Assembly: GCF_004364935.1 (NCBI RefSeq)
Contig: NZ_SOBT01000008.1
Coordinates: 1,615,534 to 1,679,533, forward strand
Source: Panacagrimonas perspica
Lineage (GTDB): Bacteria; Pseudomonadota; Gammaproteobacteria; Nevskiales; Nevskiaceae
Reading direction: 5' to 3'
DNA: 64,000 bases
Part shown: positions 44,074 through 52,447 of the stretch, piece after piece
Position numbering within the stretch: position 1 is the first letter of the stretch
How the letters are laid out: each line of letters starts with the position of its first letter
Notes under the pieces: generated by a model
Seen by the model: only the letters and a program-made list of their open reading frames with translations
Databases searched by the model: none
What the model was told of the DNA's origin: nothing
Position numbers and translations under genes: made by a program

Positions 44074-44973
44074 ATGAATCGAGGTCCTCGGCTCACCGGT
44101 ATTCTTCTGGCGACGACGCTCGCGTGCTTCTGTCTGAGCGCACCCGTCGCGCAGGCCGACGAAGCCGCGCCCTCGTCGCAATCGCTACGTCAGCTCTACA
44201 CCGATGCAGCGCCCGCGCTGCGCGCCAGCGCGTTCGGCCGCCCGATGCGCATCGAATCCACCGAGGCGCGCGGCAGCTTGCGCGGCGAGGTGCTGGTGGA
44301 GATCGATCAGCCGCTGGATCGCCTGGTCGCCACGTTGGAACGTCCAGCGTCGTGGTGCGAGGTGCTGCTGCTGACACCCAATGTCGTGGCCTGCGCACCC
44401 GTCGGCGACGGTGATGCGAAGCAGCTGGCGGTGCGCCTGTCGCGCCGCTTCGATCAGCCCGCGAAGGAGGCCTATGCCGCGACGTTCGACTTCAGGCTGA
44501 CCGCGCGCCAGCCCGATTACGTGCATCTGCTGCTCACGGCGAAGAAGGGCCCGGTCGGCACGCGCGACTATCGTTTCGACGTCGAAGCACTCGCGCTCGA
44601 TGCCAGGCGCAGCGTGCTGCGCATGGTCTATTCGTACTCCTACGGACTGACCGCCCGCCTCGCGACGCAGGCCTACCTGTCGACCAAGGGAAGCGAGAAG
44701 ATCGGCTTCAGCACCGAGCCTGGCAAGGATGGAAAGCCCAGGCCCGTGGGCGGCCTGCGCGGCTCGGTGGAGCGCAACGCGATGCGCTACGCGCTGGCGA
44801 TCGAGGCCCATTCGGCGCAGGCGCCGGACCGTGCGGCGAGCACACGGTTCGACAGCAGCCTGGATCTGTGGCTGACCGCCATCGGCCGCTACGCCGCGCA
44901 GATCGGCGAGGACGATGTTGCGGCGTACCGGAAGGAGAAGCAGGCGCAGTTCAAGGCGGCGCCGTCGTCCTGA
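44074..44973 (+). CDS. Exported protein of unknown function
   Basis: A 299-residue protein with a signal peptide (MNRGPRLTGILLATTLACFCLSAPVAQAD) and no family I recognise. Mature features are a beta-rich stretch RGEVLVEIDQPLDRLVATLE, a paired-cysteine segment (SWCEVLLLTPNVVACAPV), and a charged C-terminus. No lipobox. It could be a START-like or LolA-like periplasmic protein, but that is a guess. It is read away from the ALDH gene and converges with a PD40-repeat protein 9 bp away. Confidence 0.7.
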   Translation: MNRGPRLTGILLATTLACFCLSAPVAQADEAAPSSQSLRQLYTDAAPALRASAFGRPMRIESTEARGSLRGEVLVEIDQPLDRLVATLERPASWCEVLLLTPNVVACAPVGDGDAKQLAVRLSRRFDQPAKEAYAATFDFRLTARQPDYVHLLLTAKKGPVGTRDYRFDVEALALDARRSVLRMVYSYSYGLTARLATQAYLSTKGSEKIGFSTEPGKDGKPRPVGGLRGSVERNAMRYALAIEAHSAQAPDRAASTRFDSSLDLWLTAIGRYAAQIGEDDVAAYRKEKQAQFKAAPSS

Positions 44974-44982
44974 GCCGGCGCC

Positions 44983-46272
44983 TCAGACCCCGGCAACCGA
45001 CGCCGATTGCGCCACCACCTCCTCGATCAGGTGGTCGCGCAGCAAGACCTGTGGCGCGTGGTCCGACCTCACCGCGAACACGCCGTTGCCGTTCGAGAAC
45101 AGGACCGTGCCGTCGGGCGCGATGTCGAATGAGGACACATGCGTGGCGATGACGTGCTCTTCGCCGCTCTGCCTGCGACAGACCAGCCGCCACGAGGCCG
45201 GGACCAGCGAAGGCACGCCGTTGACGAGCGCGCCCTTGCGCAGCGCCTCTTCCGCATCGATGCGCTTGCCCTTGAGCAGAATCTCCTTGAGATCGGCATT
45301 CATCGCCGGACCCGATGCCGTCGTCAGCGGCTTTCGCGTGTACATCAGCGAGAAGAAGTTGAGGTAGTGGAACACGGCTCGCAGCAGGCGAAACGGAAAC
45401 AGCAGCATGTCGAGCAGCATGTTCGACGTTCCGTATCGGGGGACTTCATACGGCCGGCTGATGAAGTACAGCGAACCGTCGACGCCGACCCGCGGCTGCA
45501 GAAAATCCTGCTGCGGATCTTCGCGCACCGCCGTGAGCGTGTCCTTCGTCATGTCGCCGAGCTGGATCGACGAGGGGCCCAGGGCCATCACGTAGCCCTG
45601 CGCATTGCGCGCCAGGCCGGCCGACTGGAAGACGAACTGGTCGGGCTTGCCCGGAATCCAGGCCGGCGCCGTGTCGGTCGTGTCGCCTCCGGTGATTTCG
45701 CGGATCCCGCTGCCGTCGGGATCCATGACGCAGATGTTCGCGGTGCCGTTGGCGGCGCGCTGCGTACACAGCATCCTGGATCCGTCGCCGCTCACACGCA
45801 GATCCTCGAACGACAGGTTCTGCTTGTGCAGCAGGCGCCTTTCGGTGCCGTCGGACAGGTTCTGTTCGAACAGGCCGCCGAAACGGTCGTCCTTCAGAAA
45901 ATAGAGGATGCGATCACCCGGCATGAACTGCGCCGACGTGGCCTGGATGCCCATCTGCGGCGAGGCCTCGTTCGGGTCGCGACGCGCAAACGAGGTTCCG
46001 AACGAGGTGCCCTGCTTCCAGCCATGCAGCTGCCTCGACCGCTCCATCCGGTCCATGACGCCTTGTACGTAAGGGCTCTGGATCTCGCGCAATGGCTGCC
46101 CCGGCGCCTGATGGAACAGCTTGCCGCGCGAGATGAAGGCCACCGGATGCGCGCCACTGCCATCCGCCAGGGAAGATGTCCCGAGGCTGGCCGCCGCATC
46201 GCGTCGCGGCCGCAGGTTCGCGAACAGCAGCGCGATCAGAACGATCACGGCTATCAGGATTACCAGGTGCAT
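44983..46272 (-). CDS. PD40/TolB-like beta-propeller protein with N-terminal anchor
   Basis: A 429-residue protein. An uncleaved N-terminal TM helix (MHLVILIAVIVLIALLFA) tethers a probable periplasmic domain with WD40/PD40-type repeats, e.g. DLRVSGDGSRMLCTQ, ICVMDPDGSGIREITGGD and DIAPDGTVLFSNG. A mid-region GTSNMLLDMLLFPFRLLRAV stretch is hydrophobic. It may be a scaffold or binding protein similar to TolB, but no pathway is indicated. Start ATG 46272. Confidence 0.75.
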   Translation of the reverse strand: MHLVILIAVIVLIALLFANLRPRRDAAASLGTSSLADGSGAHPVAFISRGKLFHQAPGQPLREIQSPYVQGVMDRMERSRQLHGWKQGTSFGTSFARRDPNEASPQMGIQATSAQFMPGDRILYFLKDDRFGGLFEQNLSDGTERRLLHKQNLSFEDLRVSGDGSRMLCTQRAANGTANICVMDPDGSGIREITGGDTTDTAPAWIPGKPDQFVFQSAGLARNAQGYVMALGPSSIQLGDMTKDTLTAVREDPQQDFLQPRVGVDGSLYFISRPYEVPRYGTSNMLLDMLLFPFRLLRAVFHYLNFFSLMYTRKPLTTASGPAMNADLKEILLKGKRIDAEEALRKGALVNGVPSLVPASWRLVCRRQSGEEHVIATHVSSFDIAPDGTVLFSNGNGVFAVRSDHAPQVLLRDHLIEEVVAQSASVAGV

Positions 46273-46436
46273 CGTCGCTTCCCCGTTGCGCCGCCATGCC
46301 GGGTGAATCGCCCTGCTTCACCCGTCCGCAGGAAGTCTAGCAGCGGCCCCCGGACCTCCTTCGTCTGCAGCTGCACCGCTCGCGGGTTGCGCCGATACCA
46401 CGAGCACGACGCGCACGCCACAGCGGGCACCTCTTC

Positions 46437-46442
46437 TAGAAT
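46437..46442 (+). promoter_or_regulatory. Candidate -10 element of the tRNA gene
   Basis: TAGAAT lies 8 bases before the tRNA 5' end, at a sensible distance for a tRNA promoter. No -35 element is recognisable. Confidence 0.35.
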
Positions 46443-46450
46443 GTCGCCAC

Positions 46451-46527
46451 GCGCCCGTAGCTCAGTTGGATAGAGCATCGGCCTTCTAAGCCGAGGGTCA
46501 CAGGTTCGACTCCTGTCGGGCGCGCCA
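46451..46527 (+). tRNA. tRNA-Arg(TCT)
   Basis: A 77-base cloverleaf with encoded CCA. Acceptor GCGCCCG pairs with CGGGCGC (46517-46523), discriminator G, CCA at 46525-46527. The anticodon stem TCGGC/GCCGA closes the loop CTTCTAA with anticodon TCT at 46485-46487. The T-arm is ACAGG-TTCGACT-CCTGT. It reads AGA codons, which are rare in this GC-rich genome. It stands alone, with no other tRNA within the window. Confidence 0.96.
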
Positions 46528-46668
46528 ATTTTCGCGTGTCGATCGTCCCAGCGCGTAAAGGGATGGGGCCGGACCCGACGGCGATATACTGAGGTCGAGC
46601 GCGCGCCCACCGCTGGAGAACGCCCTGCGGAAGCGGCCCGCTCTCATATTCACTAGGAGACAAGAACG

Positions 46669-48285
46669 ATGAACGCACCTGCAAATACGTCGCCGGCAAC
46701 CCTCGATGCCGTGGTCATCGGCGCCGGCTTCGCCGGACTCTACGCACTTCACAGACTGCGCGAGATGGGCTTGAACGTGCATGGTTTCGAAGCCGGTACC
46801 GGCGTCGCCGGAACCTGGTACTGGAACCGCTACCCCGGTGCGCGCACCGATTCCGCCTCGGATGTGTACCAGTACTGGTTCTCCGACGAACTTCTCAAGG
46901 ACTGGAACTGGAGCGAGCGCTTCCCGGCCCAGGAAGAAACGGAGCGCTATCTCAACTTCGTCGCCGATCGCTTGAACCTGCGGCCGATGATCAGCTTCAG
47001 CCAGCGCGTGACCGCCGCGAAGTGGGATGCGGCCTCGAACGTCTGGGTGGTCACGACCGACAAGGGTGAATCGGTCCGGTGCCGCTACCTGCTGTCGTGC
47101 CTGGGGCCGTTGACCGAGCCCAAGGTGCCGCCGTTCAAGGGACACGAGAACTTCAAGGGACAGTTCATCCACACCTCGCGCTGGCCCAAGGGTGGGATGG
47201 ACCTGCGCGGCAAGCGCGTCGGCGTCATCGGCACCGGTGCGACCGGCGTCCAGGTGATTCAGACGATCGCCAGCCAGGTCGGCGAGCTGTTCGTCTTCCA
47301 GCGCACGCCCACGTACGCGATCGCGATGCGCAACCCGAAGCTGACCGACGCCGACCGCGCGGCCACGCGTGCGCGCCACAAGGAGACCGGTGAAGCGGTC
47401 AAGCACTCGCTCGCCGGCTTCGCCTTCAACATGCAGACCACGCCCTGGGCCGACACCACGAAGGAACAGCGGCGCAAGATCTTCGAGGACCTGTACGCCG
47501 ACGGCTCGCTGATCATGTGGGGCGGCAACTTCGGCGAAGTGCTGGTAGACCCGGTCGCCAACGAAGAGCTCTCGGAGTTCATGCGCGAGAAGATGCGCAG
47601 CCGCCTGACCAAGCCCGGCGCCGCCGACAAGCTGATTCCGAAGTACGGCTTCGGCACGCGGCGTCCGCCGCTGGACATCGGCTACCTCGAGGCCTTCAAC
47701 CGCGAGAATGTCCACATCGTCGACCTGCTGGAATCGCCGATCGAGCGCGTCACCGAGACCGGCATCAAGACCGGCAATGCCGAGTACCCGCTGGACGTCA
47801 TCATCCTGGCCACCGGCTTCGATGCGGCCACCGGCGCGATCACGGCGATCGATATCCGCGGCCGCGACGGCGTGGCGATCAAGGACCTGTGGGATCGTGA
47901 CATCACGACGGCAATGGGCCTGCAGAAGCACGGATTCCCGAACTTCTTCACCTCGGCCGCGCCGCTGGCGCCGGCCGCTGCGTTCTGCAACCTGCCGACC
48001 TGCCTGCAGCAGCAGGTGGAGTGGATCACCGACTGCATCGGCTACGTCGAGAAGAACGGCAAGGACAAGGTGGTCGAAGCCACCCAGGCCTTCGAGGACA
48101 ACTGGGTCAAGCATCACGACGAGGTGACCAATGCGACGCTGATCGCGAAGGTCGACTCGTGGTGGACCGGCGCCAACATCGCAGGCAAACCGCGGCGCGT
48201 ACTGTCGTACGTCCACGTCGGCAACTATCGCCAGGCCTGTGAAGACGTCGCCCGCAAAGGCTACGAGGGATTCGAGATCCGTTGA
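46669..48285 (+). CDS. Baeyer-Villiger monooxygenase (FAD/NADPH)
   Basis: A 538-residue class B flavin monooxygenase inserting oxygen next to a ketone. It shows GAGFAG (FAD), the BVMO fingerprint FKGQFIHTSRWP at 162-173, GTGATG (NADPH) and ATGFD near the C-terminus. Length and WYWNRYPGARTD match cyclohexanone/phenylacetone and steroid monooxygenases. AGGAGA precedes the ATG at 46669. The natural ketone is unknown; a steroid or cyclic ketone would fit the window. Confidence 0.93.
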   Translation: MNAPANTSPATLDAVVIGAGFAGLYALHRLREMGLNVHGFEAGTGVAGTWYWNRYPGARTDSASDVYQYWFSDELLKDWNWSERFPAQEETERYLNFVADRLNLRPMISFSQRVTAAKWDAASNVWVVTTDKGESVRCRYLLSCLGPLTEPKVPPFKGHENFKGQFIHTSRWPKGGMDLRGKRVGVIGTGATGVQVIQTIASQVGELFVFQRTPTYAIAMRNPKLTDADRAATRARHKETGEAVKHSLAGFAFNMQTTPWADTTKEQRRKIFEDLYADGSLIMWGGNFGEVLVDPVANEELSEFMREKMRSRLTKPGAADKLIPKYGFGTRRPPLDIGYLEAFNRENVHIVDLLESPIERVTETGIKTGNAEYPLDVIILATGFDAATGAITAIDIRGRDGVAIKDLWDRDITTAMGLQKHGFPNFFTSAAPLAPAAAFCNLPTCLQQQVEWITDCIGYVEKNGKDKVVEATQAFEDNWVKHHDEVTNATLIAKVDSWWTGANIAGKPRRVLSYVHVGNYRQACEDVARKGYEGFEIR

Positions 48286-48515
48286 ATCGAAGCGCCCGAT
48301 CGCGTCCCGGAATACCGGAGACGCCGATCGGGGCTGCGGTACCCGGCGCCGAAGGGTCGGCGCCGGACCGCGATCCGACGAGGCGAACACGGGAGACCGG
48401 GCCCCCTCCAGTTCCACGTTCATCGCCGTGCTTGCGCTTCGCAGCAGCCCGAAAAGCCGCGACGGGCTGACCGGCAATTTCGCGGAAGATGCGATGCACC
48501 GGAGGACGGGTCGCG
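48286..48515. other. Intergenic stretch without a recognised feature
   Basis: A 230-bp interval between the convergent BVMO and LysR genes. It contains short GC-rich inverted repeats (e.g. GGCGCCGAAGGGTCGGCGCC), which could act as a terminator, but no clear T-tract, gene or REP. Confidence 0.4.
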
Positions 48516-49433
48516 TCAGTATTCGGCCATCGCCGCGGGAATCCGCGCCACCAGGAAATCCACCATCGCCCGCACCGCCGGCAACATGCCGCGACGGCTC
48601 GCGAACAACAGGTGGATGTCGCGCTCCGACGTGCCCCAGTCCTTGGCCGCGCGCAGCAGCCGGCCGTCGTGCAAGGCCTGCCACACCTGGCGCAGGGGCA
48701 GGAACGCGATGCCCACGCCGCCCAGCGCGGCTTCGTACTGCACGACGAAATTGGAACAGAGCAAGCGCGGCCGATGCGTCAGCCGCAGGTCGCGACCATC
48801 GGCCGCGGTCAGCGCCCAGGTCTGTTCGGCTCCTTCCGCGAGCGTCCCGATCGTGTCGTGGCCATCGCGCGTGATCTGCCCGGGCTCGATCACCAACGCA
48901 CGGTTCGCGAAATAGCCCGCACTCGCCACCATGACGCGCCGGCCCGACGTCACGCGACGGGCGACGAGTCCCGGCTCGGCATGGCTCGACCCCGTGGCAC
49001 GCAATGCGATGTCGATGCGCTCCTCGATCAGGTTGACGATTCGATCGCTGGCGTCGAGTTCGACCCGCACCTTCGGATGCAGACGCATGAACTCCGCGAC
49101 CAGACCCGCCAGTTGATGCTGTGAGAGCACCATCGGCGCGGTGATGCGCACGGTGCCCGAGGGTTCGCTGCGCAACTGCTCGATGGCGGTCGTGGCCGCA
49201 TCCGCCTCGACCACCATCGCAGCGCAGTGCTCGTAGAACACGCGCCCCGCATCCGTCAGCGCCAGCCGCCGTGTGCTGCGCTGGAGCAGGCGCACGCCCA
49301 GGCGATCCTCGAGCAGCGCGATACGCCGGCTGAGCTTGGACTTGGTGATGTGGGCATGCCGTTCGGCCGCACTGAAGCCGCCGTGGTCGACGACCAGGGC
49401 GAAGAACCGAAGGTCGTTGAGGTCCGGGCTCAT
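48516..49433 (-). CDS. LysR-type transcriptional regulator
   Basis: A 305-residue LysR-family protein: N-terminal winged helix-turn-helix (FALVVDHGGFSAAERHAHITKSKLSRRIALLE) and a periplasmic-binding-protein-like effector domain. Start ATG 49433. Divergent from an AhpD-like gene over a 121-bp interval, the classic layout for a LysR regulator and its target. The effector is unknown. Confidence 0.92.
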   Translation of the reverse strand: MSPDLNDLRFFALVVDHGGFSAAERHAHITKSKLSRRIALLEDRLGVRLLQRSTRRLALTDAGRVFYEHCAAMVVEADAATTAIEQLRSEPSGTVRITAPMVLSQHQLAGLVAEFMRLHPKVRVELDASDRIVNLIEERIDIALRATGSSHAEPGLVARRVTSGRRVMVASAGYFANRALVIEPGQITRDGHDTIGTLAEGAEQTWALTAADGRDLRLTHRPRLLCSNFVVQYEAALGGVGIAFLPLRQVWQALHDGRLLRAAKDWGTSERDIHLLFASRRGMLPAVRAMVDFLVARIPAAMAEY

Positions 49434-49453
49434 TGTCCTGTTTTTGAGACGAT

Positions 49454-49479
49454 TTATCGATGTTTCGCCATCTTATCGA
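49454..49479. promoter_or_regulatory. Candidate LysR-site region: TTATCGA direct repeats
   Basis: TTATCGA occurs at 49454-49460 and 49473-49479, 19 bases apart, in the intergenic region between lysR and the AhpD-like gene. The surrounding sequence is AT-rich. LysR sites usually show T-N11-A dyads; a clear one is not seen here. Confidence 0.35.
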
Positions 49480-49554
49480 GGATTGTCACGAAATCTAAGC
49501 TTTCTCTCGCCAAACACCGGGCTCGCCGAGCCCTCGAACCCAGGAGCACCTGCG

Positions 49555-49995
49555 ATGGAAACCACCCGCCTCGACTTCTACAAGAGCAGCCCCGCCGCCA
49601 TGAAGGCCATGCATGGCCTCGAACAGCACATCGCCAAGTCCAGCGTCGAAAAGCCGCTGGCCGAACTGGTCAGGCTGCGCGCCTCGCAGATCAACGGCTG
49701 CGCGTTCTGCGTCGACATGCACTACGCCGATGCGCGCAAGGGCGGCGAAACCGAGCGGCGGCTGGCGGCGGTGACGGTGTGGCGCGAAACGCCGTTCTTC
49801 TCGGATCGCGAGCGTGCGGCGCTGGAATGGACCGAGTCGCTGACCTTGGTGGCGCAGACGCGCGTGCCCGACGACGTCTGGAATCGCGTGAAGCCGCACT
49901 TCACGCCGGAAGAGATCACGGACCTGAGCTTGCTGATCGGCGCGATCAATACGTGGAACCGGTTCTCGGTGGGCTTTCGCAAGATGCCGGTGTGA
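49555..49995 (+). CDS. AhpD-like carboxymuconolactone decarboxylase-family protein
   Basis: A 146-residue AhpD-fold protein. The redox pair C49-x2-C52 followed by H56 (NGCAFCVDMH) is intact, as in alkylhydroperoxidase AhpD, and NTWNRFSVGF is typical of its C-terminal half. It probably reduces peroxides or transfers electrons via a disulfide. The ATG at 49555 is preceded by an AGGAG. Divergent LysR suggests stress-induced control (inference). Confidence 0.9.
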   Translation: METTRLDFYKSSPAAMKAMHGLEQHIAKSSVEKPLAELVRLRASQINGCAFCVDMHYADARKGGETERRLAAVTVWRETPFFSDRERAALEWTESLTLVAQTRVPDDVWNRVKPHFTPEEITDLSLLIGAINTWNRFSVGFRKMPV

Positions 49996-49999
49996 ACCC

Positions 50000-50067
50000 A
50001 TAGCCCGGGTACAACCCGGAGCTCTCCTCCATCAACGAGGAAAAGCCCCGGGTTGCACCCGGGCTAC
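50000..50067. repeat. REPIN 12 (ATAG head, GTACAA/TTGCAC arms)
   Basis: Paired inverted REP between the convergent AhpD-like and cupin genes. The left head is ATAG rather than GTAG, and the hairpin loops are ACA and TGC. Confidence 0.85.
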
Positions 50068-50072
50068 GGCCC

Positions 50073-50513
50073 TCAGTGCGTGTGCTGGTCGAACGTCGTC
50101 AGCTCGGTGTCGGTCGTGTCGACGACGAAGATCGCCAGCAGCGACGCCGGCTCGGTCTTGCTGGCGTTCTCGCTGACGGTGTGGCGCGCACCCGGCGCTT
50201 CCGACCAGCTCTCGCCGGCCTTGAAGACCTTGGCGGGCCCGTCGTCGACCTGGCTGCGTATGGCGCCGGACAGCACGTAGGCAGTGACGAACGCCGACTT
50301 CGCGTGGTGATGCGCCGGCGAGGTTCCACCGGGCGGATAGGTCACGACGGCCGCGATGATGCTCTTGCCCGGAATGTTCGGGATGGCGTTGGCGAAGGCC
50401 GGTGCGATCGTCTCGCGCTTGCCGTCAGCCATCGCCGGCGACGCCGCGAGCAGGGTCGAAGCCAGCAGCAGGCCAGTGGCCACGCGCGTTGCGGCAACCA
50501 TCGTCTTCTTCAT
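50073..50513 (-). CDS. Exported cupin protein
   Basis: A 146-residue secreted cupin. The signal peptide MKKTMVAATRVATGLLLASTLLAASPAMAD is cleaved near residue 30. Metal ligands appear as SPAHHHAKSAF and GARHTV. The C-terminus is histidine-rich (FDQHTH). It lies 40 bp after the flavoprotein gene and is likely the last gene of the rrf2-flavoprotein-cupin unit. The role is unknown. Confidence 0.85.
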   Translation of the reverse strand: MKKTMVAATRVATGLLLASTLLAASPAMADGKRETIAPAFANAIPNIPGKSIIAAVVTYPPGGTSPAHHHAKSAFVTAYVLSGAIRSQVDDGPAKVFKAGESWSEAPGARHTVSENASKTEPASLLAIFVVDTTDTELTTFDQHTH

Positions 50514-50553
50514 TTTTTCTCTCTCCAGGGATGGGAACTTCGGGACACGTTGT

Positions 50554-51765
50554 TCAGGCGACGACGAGCCGCGCCGGATCGGCGGCGGCCAGTGCTTCGG
50601 CACGGATCGCCGGCGGCGGATAGATCCAGACCGAGTTGATCTGCTGCTTGAGCTGCTTGGCCTCCACGCCTTGCAGCACGACCTTGCGATCCCAGCCCTC
50701 GGTCAGCACCGCGCCCCAGGGACCGAGGTCCAGGCAGGTCACGTATTTTTCCTGGCGATACGGACGCGTCGGCTGTCCGAGCAGGTCGCAGGCCGCGTTG
50801 TGACCGGCGGATCGTCCGAGACTCATCGCGTGCTGGCAGGACATCGAGGCGTGATGGCCCAGATCGTCCGTCTTCGCCAGTGCAACGTCGCCGGCGGCGA
50901 AGACATGCTCCACGCCATCGACGCGAAGATCCGTCGCGGTATGCAGGCGTCCCAGCGCATCGCGACGTCCCGGCACCTGCTGCGTCAACGCACTCGCCAC
51001 CGGACCGGCCGTCCACACGACGGTGCTCGCCGCGATGCGCTCTCCGTTGGACAGGTTCACGCCGCCCTCGTCCACCTGGGTCACCGAAGCCCCCAGACGA
51101 ACGACGACCCCGTCGTGCTCGAGCGCTTGCAGGATCACCGGACGCGGACCAGCGCCCAGCTCGGGACCGATCTGTTCGGCGCGCTCGACGAGCACGACGC
51201 GAACGTCGGCCTGCGCACCCAGCACGGCGCGAACACGCGACGGCATGTCGGCTGCCGTCTCGATGCCGGTGAATCCGCCGCCGACCACGACCACCGTGTT
51301 GCGTGACGCGTCGGCCGGACGCCCGGCGAGCAGGCGCAGGTGCGTTTCGAGTATCACGGCTTCGTCGCGCTGATCCACGTTGAACGCGTGCGCCTTCAGA
51401 CCGGGAAGATTCGGATTCGCCAGAGAGCTGCCCGAGGCCAGCACGAGGCGGTCGTAGCCCAGCGAGGACGAGCGACCGTCCGCCCCGATGATGTCGACTT
51501 CGCGAAGTCCGGTGCGGATGCGCTCGACTTTTCCCGCGATGAAACGCACGCCCGCAACTTCCAGCAGTTCGCCGATCGGCGCGGCCATCGAACCCGGATC
51601 GGCCTCGTAATAGCGCGGGCGGATGCCGAGCGTCGCTTCGGGCGCAACGACGGCGATCTCGATGGAACCGTCCGTCTTGCCCGCCAGATCGAGCGCGCGC
51701 GCCGCGGCCAGTGCCGCCCACATGCCGCCGAAGCCGGCACCGATGATCAGGATGCGTTGAGTCAT
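50554..51765 (-). CDS. NDH-2-like FAD-dependent NAD(P)H oxidoreductase
   Basis: A 403-residue flavoprotein with two dinucleotide folds: IGAGFGGMWAAL (FAD) and VVVGGGFTGIETAAD (NAD(P)H), plus VFAAGDVALAK at the C-terminus. It resembles type II NADH:quinone dehydrogenases, though the C-terminal membrane helix is not evident. It probably passes electrons to quinone or a small acceptor. The ATG at 51765 lies 40 bp past the rrf2 stop, so it is probably under the same control. Confidence 0.88.
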   Translation of the reverse strand: MTQRILIIGAGFGGMWAALAAARALDLAGKTDGSIEIAVVAPEATLGIRPRYYEADPGSMAAPIGELLEVAGVRFIAGKVERIRTGLREVDIIGADGRSSSLGYDRLVLASGSSLANPNLPGLKAHAFNVDQRDEAVILETHLRLLAGRPADASRNTVVVVGGGFTGIETAADMPSRVRAVLGAQADVRVVLVERAEQIGPELGAGPRPVILQALEHDGVVVRLGASVTQVDEGGVNLSNGERIAASTVVWTAGPVASALTQQVPGRRDALGRLHTATDLRVDGVEHVFAAGDVALAKTDDLGHHASMSCQHAMSLGRSAGHNAACDLLGQPTRPYRQEKYVTCLDLGPWGAVLTEGWDRKVVLQGVEAKQLKQQINSVWIYPPPAIRAEALAAADPARLVVA

Positions 51766-51805
51766 GCGCGATCTCCTCGAGAGGCGACGTCGAACGTCGC
51801 GGATG

Positions 51806-52396
51806 TCATGTATCGGTTCTGCGCTTCCTGGGTATCGCACGAGGTGCAATTCGCTTTGCTGCGGGAGCACCCAGCGACGCCAGCCGCACCTCCGTGCGTG
51901 CGCCTGCGCGCCCGGATAACCATCCGCGCACCTCGTGCGCGAAGTCGGCCGGCGACTTGCGGCCGACCGTGCGCGCGATGTCCTGCAGGCTGGTGCGGGC
52001 CAGTTCGGCGCGCATGCTCTGCTCGGCGCGGATCATCACGGCGTGGATCGCGCAGACGCCGTTCGTGGACCAGGACGGCGGCTTGTCGCCGAACACGGCG
52101 CAGCGCCCACGAATCTCCTGGCATTCGAACAGCGGCTTGCCGCCCTCGATCGCATCGACGACGTCGAGCACCGAGATCTCGCCGGCCGGCCGCGCCAGCT
52201 GGTAGCCGCCGCGCACGCCGCCCACCGCCACGACGATGCGGGCCTTCTCGAGCTTCGGAAAGATCTTGGCGACGAACGTCGGCGAGATGCCCTGCAGCTC
52301 CGCGAGGTCGCGGCTGCTCGCGGGTTCCTCGCGCGGCTCCACCAGCCACAGCAGGCAGTGGAGTCCGTATTCGACCTTGCTCGAGAGGTGCGCCAT
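51806..52396 (-). CDS. Rrf2-family transcriptional regulator (probable Fe-S sensor)
   Basis: A 196-residue Rrf2 repressor: winged helix-turn-helix (SRDLAELQGISPTFVAKIFPKL) then a dimerisation helix. Three cysteines C92, C99, C115 lie in the cluster loop used by IscR/NsrR-type proteins. A basic C-terminal tail (RKRRTDT) is unusual. ATG 52396 is the family start; it overlaps a palindromic operator, suggesting autorepression. It heads an operon with the flavoprotein and cupin. Confidence 0.9.
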   Translation of the reverse strand: MAHLSSKVEYGLHCLLWLVEPREEPASSRDLAELQGISPTFVAKIFPKLEKARIVVAVGGVRGGYQLARPAGEISVLDVVDAIEGGKPLFECQEIRGRCAVFGDKPPSWSTNGVCAIHAVMIRAEQSMRAELARTSLQDIARTVGRKSPADFAHEVRGWLSGRAGARTEVRLASLGAPAAKRIAPRAIPRKRRTDT

Positions 52397-52422
52397 AACG
52401 CGGACCGTATTTGTCCGCGTTA
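52396..52422. promoter_or_regulatory. Palindromic operator over the rrf2 start
   Basis: A perfect 10-bp inverted repeat, TAACGCGGAC (52396-52405) and GTCCGCGTTA (52413-52422), with a 7-bp spacer. It overlaps the -10 element and the A of the start codon. This is the expected place for an Rrf2 autoregulatory site. Confidence 0.7.
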
Positions 52423-52432
52423 AGAAAGTCAA
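52404..52432 (-). promoter_or_regulatory. rrf2 promoter, near-leaderless
   Basis: On the minus strand, TTGACT (52432-52427) and TACGGT (52409-52404) are spaced by 17 bp. The predicted start falls at or next to the ATG, and no ribosome site is seen before it, so the mRNA may be leaderless. Confidence 0.55.
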
Positions 52433-52447
52433 TGCACGAGACGATGC

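Noticed and set aside
41757-44096. Long minus-strand open frame (779 residues) opposite the transglutaminase-like and ALDH genes
   Set aside because: Same low-complexity shadow pattern; the plus strand has complete catalytic motifs.
46498-48684. Minus-strand 728-residue frame through the BVMO gene and tRNA
   Set aside because: Would read through a tRNA gene and the complete BVMO fingerprint lies on the other strand.
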